DNA from: Gemmataceae bacterium
Lineage (GTDB): Bacteria; Planctomycetota; Planctomycetia; Gemmatales; Gemmataceae
Assembly: GCA_022616435.1 (NCBI GenBank)
Contig: JAKEET010000079.1
Location: forward strand, 81,242-145,241
Reading direction: 5' to 3'
DNA length: 64,000 bases
Shown here: positions 21,563-30,760 of the stretch, one piece after another
Position numbering within the stretch: position 1 is the stretch's first letter
Layout: every line of letters begins with the position of its first letter
Made by a program: the position numbers and the translations under genes
The notes under the pieces: generated by a model
Seen by the model: only the letters and a program-made list of their open reading frames with translations
Database searches by the model: none
What the model was told of the DNA's origin: nothing

Positions 21563-22975
21563 CTACTCCAACACCACCGTCTCCCCGCGTTCCGGATAGC
21601 CCGCGTCCCGAAACCCCTTGCCCTCCAACAACTGCACGAGCGCCGTCGCCTGATCTGCTTCGCCGTGGACGAGGCGAGTCTTGCCCACCTGACCGGCGAG
21701 CGGGCCGAGAAACGCGCTGAAGTCGTCGCGGTCGGCGTGGCAGGAAAAGCCGTTCATGACCACGACCTCGGCCCGCAGCGGATACATCTTGTCGTGGATG
21801 CGGACCTCCGGACGCTTCTCGACCAGCCGGCGGCCCAAGGTTTCCGGGGCCTGGAAGCCGATGATCAGGACCGTGTTGCGCGGGTCCTCGATGTTGTTCT
21901 TCAGGTGGTGCAGGATGCGGCCGGTTTCGCACATGCCGCTGGCCGAGATGATCAGGCACGGGTCGCGATGATGGTTGAGGGCCTTGCTCTCCTCGACCGA
22001 GTGGACGTAGTGAACCAGGTAGCCGCCGAACAGGTCGGCGTCGCGCTGGAGCAGATCCCAGGTCTCCTCGTCGAAACATTCCGGGTGCAGGCGAAACACC
22101 TCGGTGGCCCGCACCGCCAAGGGGCTATCGACGAAGATCGGCAACTTCGCCAGCTTTCCCTGGTTCACGAGCAGGTGCAGGAAGTAGACGATGTTCTGCG
22201 TGCGCCCCAGGCTGAAGGCGGGAACGATGATCTTGCCGCCGCGCGCCACGGTGCGGCGCACCACCTCGGCGAAATCATCGGCGAGTCGGTGCACCGGGGC
22301 ATGCACGCGGCCGCCGTAGGTGCATTCGGTGATGAGCAGGTCGGCCGGCGGCACCGCGGCGGGATCGCGCAGGATCGGCAGGCCGCGGCGGCCCAGGTCG
22401 CCGGTGAAGGTGATGGTCCGGTCGCGCGGCGTGCCGGGCACGGTCAGATGAATCATCGCCGAGCCGAGCAGGTGGCCGGCTTCCAGGAAGCGGAACGTGA
22501 TCTGGCCGGCGATTTCACACGGCCGCAGGTACGGCACGGACTGCACGAGCCGCATGGTGCTTTGCACGTCCCTGGGGGCGTACAAGGGGAGCACGGGCGG
22601 CTCGCCGGCGCCGCGTTTCTTGTTCAGGTAGCCGGCGTCTTCTTCCTGGATCTTCGCGGAATCGGCGAGCATGACGGCGAGCAGGTCGCGCGTGGCGGCC
22701 GTGCAGTAGATCGGGCCGTCGAAGCCCTGGCGGACCAGGTTCGGCAGGTTCCCGCAATGATCGATGTGGGCGTGGCTCAGGACCACGGCGTCGATCGTAG
22801 CGGGTGAAAACGGAAACGTAGTGTTGCGTTGCCGAGCCTCCGAGCGCTTCCCCTGGAACAAACCGCAATCGAGCAGCACTTGCAAGCCGCCCGCGCGCAC
22901 GAGGTGCATCGAGCCGGTGACGGTGCGGGCGGCGCCCCAGAAGGTGACGCTGGGGGCGGCGTGGTGGTTGTCCAT
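21563..22975 (-). CDS. MBL-fold/beta-CASP RNA-processing-type hydrolase
   Basis: 470 aa. Metallo-beta-lactamase motifs: LSHAHIDHCG (HxHxDH), GHLLGSAMIHL, TFTGDLG. The beta-CASP insert contains STYGG-type TECTYGG, then PAFSLGRTQ and ISASGM. FSCHADRDDF near the end is motif C. The family (YsH1/CPSF-73-like, bacterial homologs of RNase J type) cleaves RNA or other phosphoesters; the zinc ligands are all present. Start ATG 22975 without a strong ribosome site; the upstream in-frame ORF is not convincing. The divergent DUF1080 gene begins 136 bases away. Confidence 0.9.
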   Translation of the reverse strand: MDNHHAAPSVTFWGAARTVTGSMHLVRAGGLQVLLDCGLFQGKRSEARQRNTTFPFSPATIDAVVLSHAHIDHCGNLPNLVRQGFDGPIYCTAATRDLLAVMLADSAKIQEEDAGYLNKKRGAGEPPVLPLYAPRDVQSTMRLVQSVPYLRPCEIAGQITFRFLEAGHLLGSAMIHLTVPGTPRDRTITFTGDLGRRGLPILRDPAAVPPADLLITECTYGGRVHAPVHRLADDFAEVVRRTVARGGKIIVPAFSLGRTQNIVYFLHLLVNQGKLAKLPIFVDSPLAVRATEVFRLHPECFDEETWDLLQRDADLFGGYLVHYVHSVEESKALNHHRDPCLIISASGMCETGRILHHLKNNIEDPRNTVLIIGFQAPETLGRRLVEKRPEVRIHDKMYPLRAEVVVMNGFSCHADRDDFSAFLGPLAGQVGKTRLVHGEADQATALVQLLEGKGFRDAGYPERGETVVLE

Positions 22976-23110
22976 GGGGAGAATTGTATTGGGAACCCGA
23001 GACCTTCGGAGAAAGGGTCGAACGGCACAGCGAGCCGCTTTGCCTACGATTCGGTTTTCCACTACGATACGTGCAATCCATCCTCGAACTCGAAGTGAAA
23101 GGGAGCCGTC

Positions 23111-23926
23111 GTGTCGAACCGTCGTCTTGCGTTCAAGCTTCTTCTCGGCAGCGCCGCCCTGGCGCTTCTGATCGGCATCGCGCATCAAGCCGTCGCCCAG
23201 CGCTGGCTGCACGGCATCACCTGGCCGGAGCCGCCGGCGGTGACGCCGGGCGATTACGCCGCGCACACCGCGCCGTCCGACGCGATTGTCCTCTTCGACG
23301 GCAAGAACCTCGACGCCTGGAGGGACGCCAAGAAGTCCACGATCGACGCCGACGGCGGCTTCACCGTACGGGAGGCGCTCACGACCAAGCAGGAGTTCGG
23401 CGATTGCCAGCTCCACCTCGAGTTCGCGTCCCCCACGGAAACCAAGAACAAGAAGGGCAAGGAACTGACCGGCCAGCAGCGCGGCAACAACGGCGTCGGC
23501 TTCATGGACGCGAAGTACGAAATCCAGGTGCTCGATTCCTATCAGAACAAGACGTACTTCGAAGGCCAGTGCGGCTCGGTGTACAACCAGCGGCCGCCGA
23601 TGGTGAACGCGTCGCGGAGGCCGGGCGAATGGCAGACGTTCGACATCATCTTCACCGGTCCGCGGTTCGGCGCTGGCGGCAACGTGACGCGGCCCGCCCA
23701 CTTCACGGTGATCCACAACGGCGTGGTCGTCCAGAACCACACCCCGGTGCGCGGCTTCACGTACTACGACCGCGAGAACCTCTACTACGAGAAGCACCCC
23801 GAGAAAGGCCCGCTGAGGCTGATGTACCACGGCGACCCGGTCCGCTTCCGCAACATCTGGATCCGCGAGATCAGGGAGCTGGAGGGCAAGCCGGGCGGCA
23901 AGACCGGCAAAGAGCCGGGCCAATGA
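23111..23926 (+). CDS. Exported DUF1080 (3-keto-disaccharide hydrolase-type) protein
   Basis: 271 aa from a GTG at 23111 that follows GGGAG. Signal peptide to about residue 29 (AVAQ). The DUF1080 fold is clear from IVLFDGKNLDAW, FTVREALTTKQEFGDCQLHLEF, NNGVGFMDAKYEIQVLDSY and FRNIWIREI. In other planctomycetes and Bacteroides such concanavalin-like proteins act on 3-keto-glycosides; here only the fold can be asserted. Likely periplasmic or cell-surface. Confidence 0.9.
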   Translation: MSNRRLAFKLLLGSAALALLIGIAHQAVAQRWLHGITWPEPPAVTPGDYAAHTAPSDAIVLFDGKNLDAWRDAKKSTIDADGGFTVREALTTKQEFGDCQLHLEFASPTETKNKKGKELTGQQRGNNGVGFMDAKYEIQVLDSYQNKTYFEGQCGSVYNQRPPMVNASRRPGEWQTFDIIFTGPRFGAGGNVTRPAHFTVIHNGVVVQNHTPVRGFTYYDRENLYYEKHPEKGPLRLMYHGDPVRFRNIWIREIRELEGKPGGKTGKEPGQ

Positions 23927-24084
23927 CGCGGACTGGGTTTGACGAGCGGCCCCAGGGCGGCAGCCAATTGCAATCACCCAGCGTTCGTGCCACAATCGTG
24001 GCGGTTGCGCGCGTCGCGAGCGCAAGCAACACCAGGGAAGCGGCTCCGTCAGGTACGACGTTCACCTTTTGCCACGAGGCCCGC

Positions 24085-27000
24085 ATGTACGAGATCATTC
24101 CCTGTCCCGGTTGCCGCCGCCAGCTGCGGCTGCCGGATGACGTTGTCGGGTGCGACGTGGTTTGTCCGACGTGTCAAACCAGGTTCATCGCCGAGCGCCC
24201 CGCGCCCGGCGCCCTGCGCGAACCGCCAGCCCAAGAAGCGCCGCCCGACCTCGACGCCGGGGCGTTCAGCACGGATCCGATGTCCGTTCCGCCTGCGAAT
24301 CAGGGCGTGCAGGACCAGGGCGTGCAGGACCAGGGCGTGCAGGCCGAAACCCCGCCCGTTCGCTTGCACACCTCGGAAGAAACCGACCGGCCGATCGCGC
24401 TGCCTCGAGCCGACGCCGGCAAGTCCAGGGGCCGGAAGATCCGCGGCGTGGTCGTCGCCGTGGCGGTGCTGGGCGGCATCGTCGCGTGGATCCTGTCGAC
24501 GCTCGGCCCGCCCTGGCGGCCGCGGGTGGTGCGCGTCGCCGAGGATGACCGGGAGCGCCGCCAGGAAGTGATCGAGGCGTTTCGCGGCCAGAAACCGCTC
24601 GACGCCGACGCCATGGCGGCGGAGCTGAAGCCGGTGTTCGTGTCGCTCGGCCAGGCGTACACCGCCAAGGACGTCCGGCGGATCGTCGGCCATTTCGATC
24701 TGGAGCGCATGTTCGACGAATTGGCGGCCATTGAGATGGTGCCGGCCAACATTCGCGGCAATCGGCGCAGCTCCCTCAAGGGCATGGAGATCGGCATGGA
24801 TCGCGCGGCCGGGCAGCAGGCCGTGTTCCTGAACTGGACCGAGACGGAGATCCGGAGCGTCAAGAAGCTGCAAGGCAACGAGGCGGTGGTGATCGCGCGG
24901 CATCGCGGGGCGGACGGCACGACCTTCAAGTTGCGCTGGTGGTTCAGCAAGCGGACGGGGGCCTGGCGCGTGTTCGACTACGAGGATCTCGACGCGGGCA
25001 TGCGCGTGACGACGGTGATGGCCTCGATGACCGCCCAGATGACCCCCGGCAAGGTCGCGGGGATAACCGCGGCCGTGCAGCACCTGCAGCAGGCCATGGT
25101 GGCCGCCATCCAGCGCAACCCGGAGGCGGCGGAGCGTCACCTTCGCCAGACCGACGGCTTTCAGCTGCCGCGGGAGCTGGACGCGCTGCGTTCGATGACG
25201 CGTGGACTGGTGCACATTCAGCGCAACCAGCCCAAGGAGGCCCTGGCCTCGTTCGATAAAGCCCAGGGCTTCAATCCCGATATGCCGATCTTGCAGTTGC
25301 TCAAGGCGATGGCCTGCAACGATCTGGGCGAGCATGCCGCGGCGCTCGGGCATCTCGAAGCCTACCAGGCGTTGCTGGGCGACGATGCCAATACCTGCGT
25401 GGAGCTGGGGCAAGCGTTGCTCGGCCTGCAGCGCATCCCCGAGGCGCAGGCCGCCTACCGCAAGGCGCTCGACCACGACGCCAAGAACGCCGATGCCTTC
25501 ATGGGGCTGATGCACGCCCTGGGGCCGGACGATCCCCATGAGGAGCTGGCCATGCGCTTCGCCAAGCTCGATCGCCCGCATGAGAACTTCGATATTTGCG
25601 CCCAGGATTGCCGGCAGGCGCAGGACGGCGCCAGCCTGGAGCAGATCGCCCTGGCGATGCGGAAGATCGACCCGACCTACGAGCCGGTCGTCTATCACCT
25701 GGGATTGTCGAAGCTCTGGCTGGGCAAGTCGGAGGCGGCGGCCGAGCTGTTCCAGGGCGTGTTTGCCAAGGAGAAGAACGCAGTCAAGCGCCGCGAGTAC
25801 CTGGACGGCTACGTGCAGGCGATGGTGGACCTCGGCAAGGCCATGGAGGCGTATCGGTCGCTGCCGGACGCCGGCGAGGCGCTGGAGCGCCTGGGCGCGG
25901 AGCTGCGCAGGCGATTTCCCAGGGACGAGCTGCGGCAGTTGCTCGCCGAGCACCGCAAGAAACATCCCGACGACGTCCGGCTGCTGCTCTATCAAGGCGA
26001 GCTGCACGTGGACGATGGCCGCTACGCGCTGGCGGACAAGGCGTTCGCCGCCGCCGTGGCGGCCAAGCCGCCGGCCGACGTCCTGCAACCGTTTGAATAC
26101 AGCCGGATCGTGGCCCGTTATCACACCGGCAACGCCCTGGCGGCGTGGCGTGAGATCGGCTCGCGGCGGCAAACATTCTCGCAACTGGCTCACCTTTGTC
26201 TCAATGATGACAACGACAAGCTGCTGCAGACCTTGCTCGACGCGCACGCCAAGGCCGATCCCCAGGACGAGAGCGTGGTGATGTTTCGCGTGCGGCTGGC
26301 GGCGCGGCGGGGCAAAGTCCAGGAGGCCGTTCGGTTGTTTCGGGCCGCGTTGGCGAAAACCACGGAGAAGGAAGCGCGCGACCGGCTGATGTCCGATTTC
26401 GCGTTCGCCATGGTCGAGGCCGGAAAGCCCGTCGAGGCGTATCACGCCCTTCCGGACGCGACGCGGGCCTTCGAGATGCTCGCCAACGACATGCGGGAGT
26501 TTGGCGACTCGACGGATTTGAGCAAACTGATCGACGCCCATCGCCGGCGGCAGCCCGACGACGTCGCCATCCAGCGCGAGACCGCCGAGCTGCTCATCGA
26601 CGAGCGGAAGTGGGATGAGGCGGTGGCGGCGCTGGCCGAGGCCATGAAGAAGGCGCCCAACCGGCGCGACGAATTCCGCTGGAGCTACCGGTACGCCATG
26701 CACAAGGCCGGGCGCGGACTGGAAGCCTATCGCGCGGAACCGGATGCCGCGTCGTTCCAGCAACTGGCGAACCTGATGGCCATGGACAAGCAGGGCAAGG
26801 AGCTGGCGGCGCTGATCGAGGCGCATCGTCCCCAGGGCGCGGGCGACGCGCTCCTGATCTTCTATGAGATTCGGGCCAAGGCCCGGACCGGGCAGGCGGC
26901 GGCGGCGCTGGCCCTCTTGCAGCGCGCCCAGAAGCAAGGCGGCGCGCAGGTTCGGCTGGAGCTGTCGAATCTGCTTCATGACCTGGACGATGCCGGGCTG

Positions 27001-27828
27001 GGCATCGAAGCCTACCGCGTGGTGGCCGACAAGGCGGCCGCGTTCACGATCCTGGCGCGGCGCTGGACGGACCTGAAGAAGGACAAGGCGCTGGCGCCGT
27101 TGCTCGACGAGCACGCCAAGATCAAGCCCGCCGACCCCTGGCTGGAACATTATCGCGGCGAGCTGCAGCTGCTGCGCGGCGCCGCCGAGCCGGCGGCGGC
27201 GCATTTCGCCGCGGCCCATCGGCAGCTGCCGGCGCGCAATCGCTTCGCCACGCGCCAGGCCCTGTTTCGCGCCCGCGTCAAGTCGGAACAAACGGTGGCG
27301 ACGTATCGAGAGTTCGGCCAGGGGACGGGCACATTCGACGACCTGGCCCGACAGTGCCAGCAGGACAAGAATGCGGCTGAGCTGACCGCGCTCTTGGCCG
27401 CCCACCGGCAAGTCGACCCGGAGGATGGCGCGTTGCCGATGTGGGACGTCGAGCTCGCCCGGCTCAACAACGATGACGCCGCCGCCCTGAAACTGCTGGC
27501 GGCCCATCACGAGTTGTTCCGCCAGCCGCGCTTTCGCTCGCAAGCGCACGGCCATCGGGTGCGCTGCCTGATTCGCACGAAACAGTTGCCCGAAGCGCTG
27601 CGCGAGGCGCTAGCCTTCGCCCAGAAGCAGCGCGGCCTGTCGGTGACGCTGATCCTCGCCCACGCGGCGCAAGGCGACGTGAAGCAGACCCTGGCCGTGA
27701 TGGAATCGCACCGGGTATGGGACTTCTTCCTCGGCGACTGCTACCGCGACCCCGATCTCGGCCCGATCCTGCGCGGCGACCGTTTCGCGGCGTTTCGCGA
27801 ACGCTATCCGGAGCCGAAGGAACCGTGA
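24085..27828 (+). CDS. Giant zinc-ribbon, membrane-anchored TPR-like protein
   Basis: 1,247 aa. An N-terminal zinc ribbon (C7-x2-C10 and C27-x2-C30), an acidic/Pro linker with three tandem GVQDQ units (DNA 15-mers at 24301-24345), one transmembrane helix at about 117-137, then a long array of alpha-hairpin repeats to the end, with several segments repeating AYRxLPDA-like wording. It is a scaffold of TPR-like repeats, probably in the periplasm or a cytoplasmic compartment, anchored by one helix. ATG 24085. No enzymatic motif. Confidence 0.75.
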   Translation: MYEIIPCPGCRRQLRLPDDVVGCDVVCPTCQTRFIAERPAPGALREPPAQEAPPDLDAGAFSTDPMSVPPANQGVQDQGVQDQGVQAETPPVRLHTSEETDRPIALPRADAGKSRGRKIRGVVVAVAVLGGIVAWILSTLGPPWRPRVVRVAEDDRERRQEVIEAFRGQKPLDADAMAAELKPVFVSLGQAYTAKDVRRIVGHFDLERMFDELAAIEMVPANIRGNRRSSLKGMEIGMDRAAGQQAVFLNWTETEIRSVKKLQGNEAVVIARHRGADGTTFKLRWWFSKRTGAWRVFDYEDLDAGMRVTTVMASMTAQMTPGKVAGITAAVQHLQQAMVAAIQRNPEAAERHLRQTDGFQLPRELDALRSMTRGLVHIQRNQPKEALASFDKAQGFNPDMPILQLLKAMACNDLGEHAAALGHLEAYQALLGDDANTCVELGQALLGLQRIPEAQAAYRKALDHDAKNADAFMGLMHALGPDDPHEELAMRFAKLDRPHENFDICAQDCRQAQDGASLEQIALAMRKIDPTYEPVVYHLGLSKLWLGKSEAAAELFQGVFAKEKNAVKRREYLDGYVQAMVDLGKAMEAYRSLPDAGEALERLGAELRRRFPRDELRQLLAEHRKKHPDDVRLLLYQGELHVDDGRYALADKAFAAAVAAKPPADVLQPFEYSRIVARYHTGNALAAWREIGSRRQTFSQLAHLCLNDDNDKLLQTLLDAHAKADPQDESVVMFRVRLAARRGKVQEAVRLFRAALAKTTEKEARDRLMSDFAFAMVEAGKPVEAYHALPDATRAFEMLANDMREFGDSTDLSKLIDAHRRRQPDDVAIQRETAELLIDERKWDEAVAALAEAMKKAPNRRDEFRWSYRYAMHKAGRGLEAYRAEPDAASFQQLANLMAMDKQGKELAALIEAHRPQGAGDALLIFYEIRAKARTGQAAAALALLQRAQKQGGAQVRLELSNLLHDLDDAGLGIEAYRVVADKAAAFTILARRWTDLKKDKALAPLLDEHAKIKPADPWLEHYRGELQLLRGAAEPAAAHFAAAHRQLPARNRFATRQALFRARVKSEQTVATYREFGQGTGTFDDLARQCQQDKNAAELTALLAAHRQVDPEDGALPMWDVELARLNNDDAAALKLLAAHHELFRQPRFRSQAHGHRVRCLIRTKQLPEALREALAFAQKQRGLSVTLILAHAAQGDVKQTLAVMESHRVWDFFLGDCYRDPDLGPILRGDRFAAFRERYPEPKEP

Positions 27829-27833
27829 GAATC

Positions 27834-27925
27834 GGGTGCCATGCCCACGGCCTTGCGTGGGCCTGCGAGCGACCTGGATAACCCGGTGCTGCTCATGCCC
27901 ACGCAAGGCCGTGGGCATGGCACCC
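27834..27925. repeat. Perfect 29-bp inverted repeat
   Basis: Arms 27834-27862 and 27897-27925 are exact complements (29 bp) around a 34-base loop. It contains the CATGCCCACGGCC word typical of planctomycete intergenic repeats. It starts six bases after the TPR gene stop and ends two bases before the stop of the convergent small gene. Confidence 0.95.
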
Positions 27926-27926
27926 A

Positions 27927-28238
27927 TCATGGAGACGTTCTCGTGGGCAGCCGGCCCACGAACACATCCGTGTCCGGGTGGGCTTCCCGCCATTCCTTCC
28001 AGATGGTGCGCTCGTAGGCGTGGTCCGGGTACGGAAAAAGGCGCTCTTCTTCCCCGGCGATGGCCGCGCCGGTGTCCTGATAGAAGTAGTCGGCGCCCAG
28101 TTTGAGCAGCATACGATCCTTGAGGATGCCGCCCGAACCCTTGGGGAAGCCCCGGACGAGAACGATGGCTGCGAAGGTCACGAGCGGAACGGCGAACATC
28201 CAGATCGTCGACCGCCAAGCAGACGAATTGCACGGCAT
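27927..28238 (-). CDS. Small single-helix membrane protein
   Basis: 103 aa from ATG 28238. A hydrophobic helix at about 13-30 (IWMFAVPLVTFAAIVLVRG) is followed by a polar domain (LKLGADYFYQDTG, FPYPDHAYERTIWKEW). GGGGGAATAAG lies upstream at usable spacing. No family recognised; it faces the TPR gene across a perfect palindrome. Confidence 0.55.
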   Translation of the reverse strand: MPCNSSAWRSTIWMFAVPLVTFAAIVLVRGFPKGSGGILKDRMLLKLGADYFYQDTGAAIAGEEERLFPYPDHAYERTIWKEWREAHPDTDVFVGRLPTRTSP

Positions 28239-28573
28239 GAGCTTATTCCCCCCGGATGCTGGCAGCGAATGGGTTTGAGAACGGAGAGTTGACCGCAGCT
28301 CGAGTGATATCGGGAGCGCCGCGGCCATTCAGAAGGATAGACTTGGAGACGTGAAGACCTGGTTAGAAAAAGATGAGCTTGAGGCCCCCGATATGATGCC
28401 GTAGTGGTCGATTTCCGGCGCGTCAACGACAAGCAGGGCCGCGGCGGCGCGTTCGTCCCACCGGGTTCATCGAATTTCCATTGGCCGCCCTGGCCGGCCG
28501 CGCCTAGCTTACCGCTACCTTTCCTTCGCCGCGCGGCGCGGCGACCCTCTTTCTCTCATTCGGGAGGCGCATC

Positions 28574-29125
28574 ATGCGCAGAGCGAGCACCCTGGTGATG
28601 GCGTCGTGTCTGGTCCTGGCGGCGGCGCGGCTGCCGGCGCAGCTGGCGGCGCAGCAGCCGCCCGCGAAGCCCGGGCCGGAACACGAGAAATTCAAGATGC
28701 TCGAAGGCGTCTGGGACGCGACCGTGCACTCCATGGAGGGCGATTCCAAGGGGACCATGACCCGGAAGGTGGACCTGGGCGGGTTGTGGCTGCGGGAGCA
28801 TTTCAAAGGCGCCTTCGGCGACACGACCTTTGAAGGCCGCGGGGCCATGAGCTACGATCCGGCGAAGAAGAAATACGTGAGCGTGTGGATCGACTCGATG
28901 TCGACGAGCCCCATGATCTCCGAAGGAACCTATGACAAGAGCACGCACACCTTGACCATGGTCGGCGCGATGCCGATGCCCGACGGCAAGTCGATGAAGC
29001 TCACCATGATCACGGAGATGAAGGACAAGAACAACGTGGTGTTCACGATGAAGGGCCGAGGCGAGGACGGCAAGGATTTCGAGATGATGAAGATCACGTA
29101 CAAGCGCCGGGCCAAGGCGGATTGA
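28574..29125 (+). CDS. Exported DUF1579 protein
   Basis: 183 aa. Signal peptide to about residue 26 (AAQQP). The DUF1579 core shows in FKMLEGVWDATVHS, VDLGGLWLREHFKG, KKKYVSVWIDSMST and MKITYKRR. ATG 28574 follows GGGAGG. DUF1579 proteins are beta-barrel, lipocalin-like, function unknown; planctomycetes carry many paralogs. Confidence 0.9.
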   Translation: MRRASTLVMASCLVLAAARLPAQLAAQQPPAKPGPEHEKFKMLEGVWDATVHSMEGDSKGTMTRKVDLGGLWLREHFKGAFGDTTFEGRGAMSYDPAKKKYVSVWIDSMSTSPMISEGTYDKSTHTLTMVGAMPMPDGKSMKLTMITEMKDKNNVVFTMKGRGEDGKDFEMMKITYKRRAKAD

Positions 29126-29234
29126 CGACTGCGCTTCGAATGCCGGGCGGACGATCACGGTCTACGTATGGAGGGCGGCGGCGGTGTTTGCCGCCGCCCG
29201 GATTGGCGCCATCAATATTCAAAGGAGTGTTTCG

Positions 29235-29773
29235 ATGTGGCGACGACTCTTGGGCGCGGCGGCGCTGCTGGTTCTGATCACCGGGAGCGTGGCGGCGGTG
29301 GAGTTCGCCCTTACCGGCGGCAATACCACGGTCACCTTCATCGGCACCAAGCCCAACGGCAAGCATGACGGCGGCTTCAAGACGCTCACCGGCGCCGCCT
29401 CGGTCCCCGGCGACGATCTGACCAAGCTGAAAATCCAGGTCGAGATCGACACGACCTCGCTCTATTCCGACAACCCGAAGCTGACCAACCACTGAAGTCC
29501 CCCGATTTCTTCGGCGTGAAGACGAATCCGACCTCGAAGTTCGTGACGACCAGGATCGACAAGGACGGCTCGGGCTACAGGGTCACCGGCGAACTGACGT
29601 TGCTGGGCAAGACCAAGGCGATCACGTTCCCCGCGCAGATTTCGCTCACTGGCGGGACGCTCAACCTGACCAGCAAGTTCACCATCGATCGGACCCAGTG
29701 GGGCATGACCTACGGCCGCGGCAAGGTGGACGACGAGGTCACGCTCGCGGTGAAGATCGCCGCCAAGAAGTAG
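29235..29773 (+). pseudogene. YceI-family exported protein, broken by a 1-base frameshift
   Basis: Two adjacent frames form one YceI lipocalin-like protein. The first (29235-29495) starts with a signal peptide after AAAGGAG and runs to KLTNH then TGA; the second begins inside with SPDFFGVKTNPTSKF and ends at 29773. Adding one C after 29492 would join them as NHLKSPDFFGVK, the standard family wording. YceI proteins bind isoprenoid lipids in the periplasm. The break may be real, or a sequencing error; without it the protein would be about 179 aa, the usual length. Confidence 0.85.
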
Positions 29774-29782
29774 CAGCATGCG

Positions 29783-29862
29783 CCACGGATGAAACACGGA
29801 TGGAACACGGCTCGAGACAACAACGGGGTCTCGATCTGTGTTCCATCGGTGTTCGTCGGTGG
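29783..29862. repeat. Intergenic inverted repeat, CACGGATG family
   Basis: Left arm 29783-29810 (CCACGGATGAAACACGGATG) and right arm 29836-29862 (its complement with mismatches) flank an inner CTCGAGA/TCTCGAT pair. It begins ten bases after the YceI stop. Related CACGGAT words form the element at 32754-32843. Confidence 0.75.
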
Positions 29863-29903
29863 CCGTTGTTCTTGCTCTCATTCACATCAATGGCGAGTCC
29901 GCG

Positions 29904-30749
29904 ATGCCGCCGGCTGAATTGATCGCCGAGGTGCTGCTCAAAGCGGTGCTCCCCGCGGCGGCGCTGGCGGCGCTCCTGCTTGGCGTCATCGAGTTCCTGG
30001 GCGGCAAACAGTCCGTTGCGGCCGCCGCGGCCCTGGCGCTCGCGGCCGGGGTGGGCCTCGGGTTCTGGTTGTGCGGCACCGTCGAGCTGGCGTCGGGTTC
30101 TTCCCGATGGAATCAGCTTCCATGGGCGGCGCTGGCGGCCCTCGGCGTCGGCGTGAGCCTGCGCTTGCCGGGGGTCCCCAGCGCCGTCGCCTGGATCACC
30201 AAAGCCGTGTGCGCCGCTGCCATCGCGTGGTTCGTCATCCCGCCGGAGACGCGGGCCGATGGTTGGTGGTTCGTGCCGGGCTTCGCGGTGGTGGTGTTCG
30301 CGGAATGGGCGCTCCTCGAGCGCCTGGCCGCGCGGCCGCCGGACGGGTCGATCGCCGCGGCACTGGCGCTGTCGGCGCTGACCGCGGCCGCGGTCCTGGT
30401 ACACGCCGGCTCCACCCGCCTGATGGAAGCGAACATCGTGCTGGCGGCGGCGCTGGGCGGCTTGTCGGCGGCGGCGTGGTGGCGCCGCCTTGACGTTGGC
30501 GCCGCGGTCCCGGGCGCCGTCGTGCTGCTGGCGGGCGTCGCGCTGTTCGGCCAGCAATCCACCTACACGGAAATCTCGTGGACGGCGTTTCTGCTCGCCG
30601 CGGCCGCGCCGTTGACGCTGGCCGTTTCATTGCCGTTGTGGAGACTGCACGGGGCTCGATTGCTGCTGGTGCGCCTGGCCTTGCTGTTGCCGCCGTTGGT
30701 CGCGGCCGCGGTCTTGGCCGCGGAGGCGGGGCCGCTGATGTCCGAATAA
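29904..30749 (+). CDS. Polytopic membrane protein
   Basis: 281 aa, with about eight hydrophobic segments spread along the whole length and very few charges. The ATG at 29904 gives a short N-terminus before the first helix. Stop 12 bases from the convergent lipoprotein stop. Planctomycete genomes have many such proteins of unknown role; none of the transporter signatures I know is present. Confidence 0.65.
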   Translation: MPPAELIAEVLLKAVLPAAALAALLLGVIEFLGGKQSVAAAAALALAAGVGLGFWLCGTVELASGSSRWNQLPWAALAALGVGVSLRLPGVPSAVAWITKAVCAAAIAWFVIPPETRADGWWFVPGFAVVVFAEWALLERLAARPPDGSIAAALALSALTAAAVLVHAGSTRLMEANIVLAAALGGLSAAAWWRRLDVGAAVPGAVVLLAGVALFGQQSTYTEISWTAFLLAAAAPLTLAVSLPLWRLHGARLLLVRLALLLPPLVAAAVLAAEAGPLMSE

Positions 30750-30760
30750 CTCGTCCCGGG

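Noticed and set aside
24049..27555. A 1,168-aa minus-strand ORF opposite the TPR gene
   Set aside because: High GC makes long antisense frames; its text is Arg/Gly/Gln-rich with no motif, and the plus-strand gene has clear domain structure.
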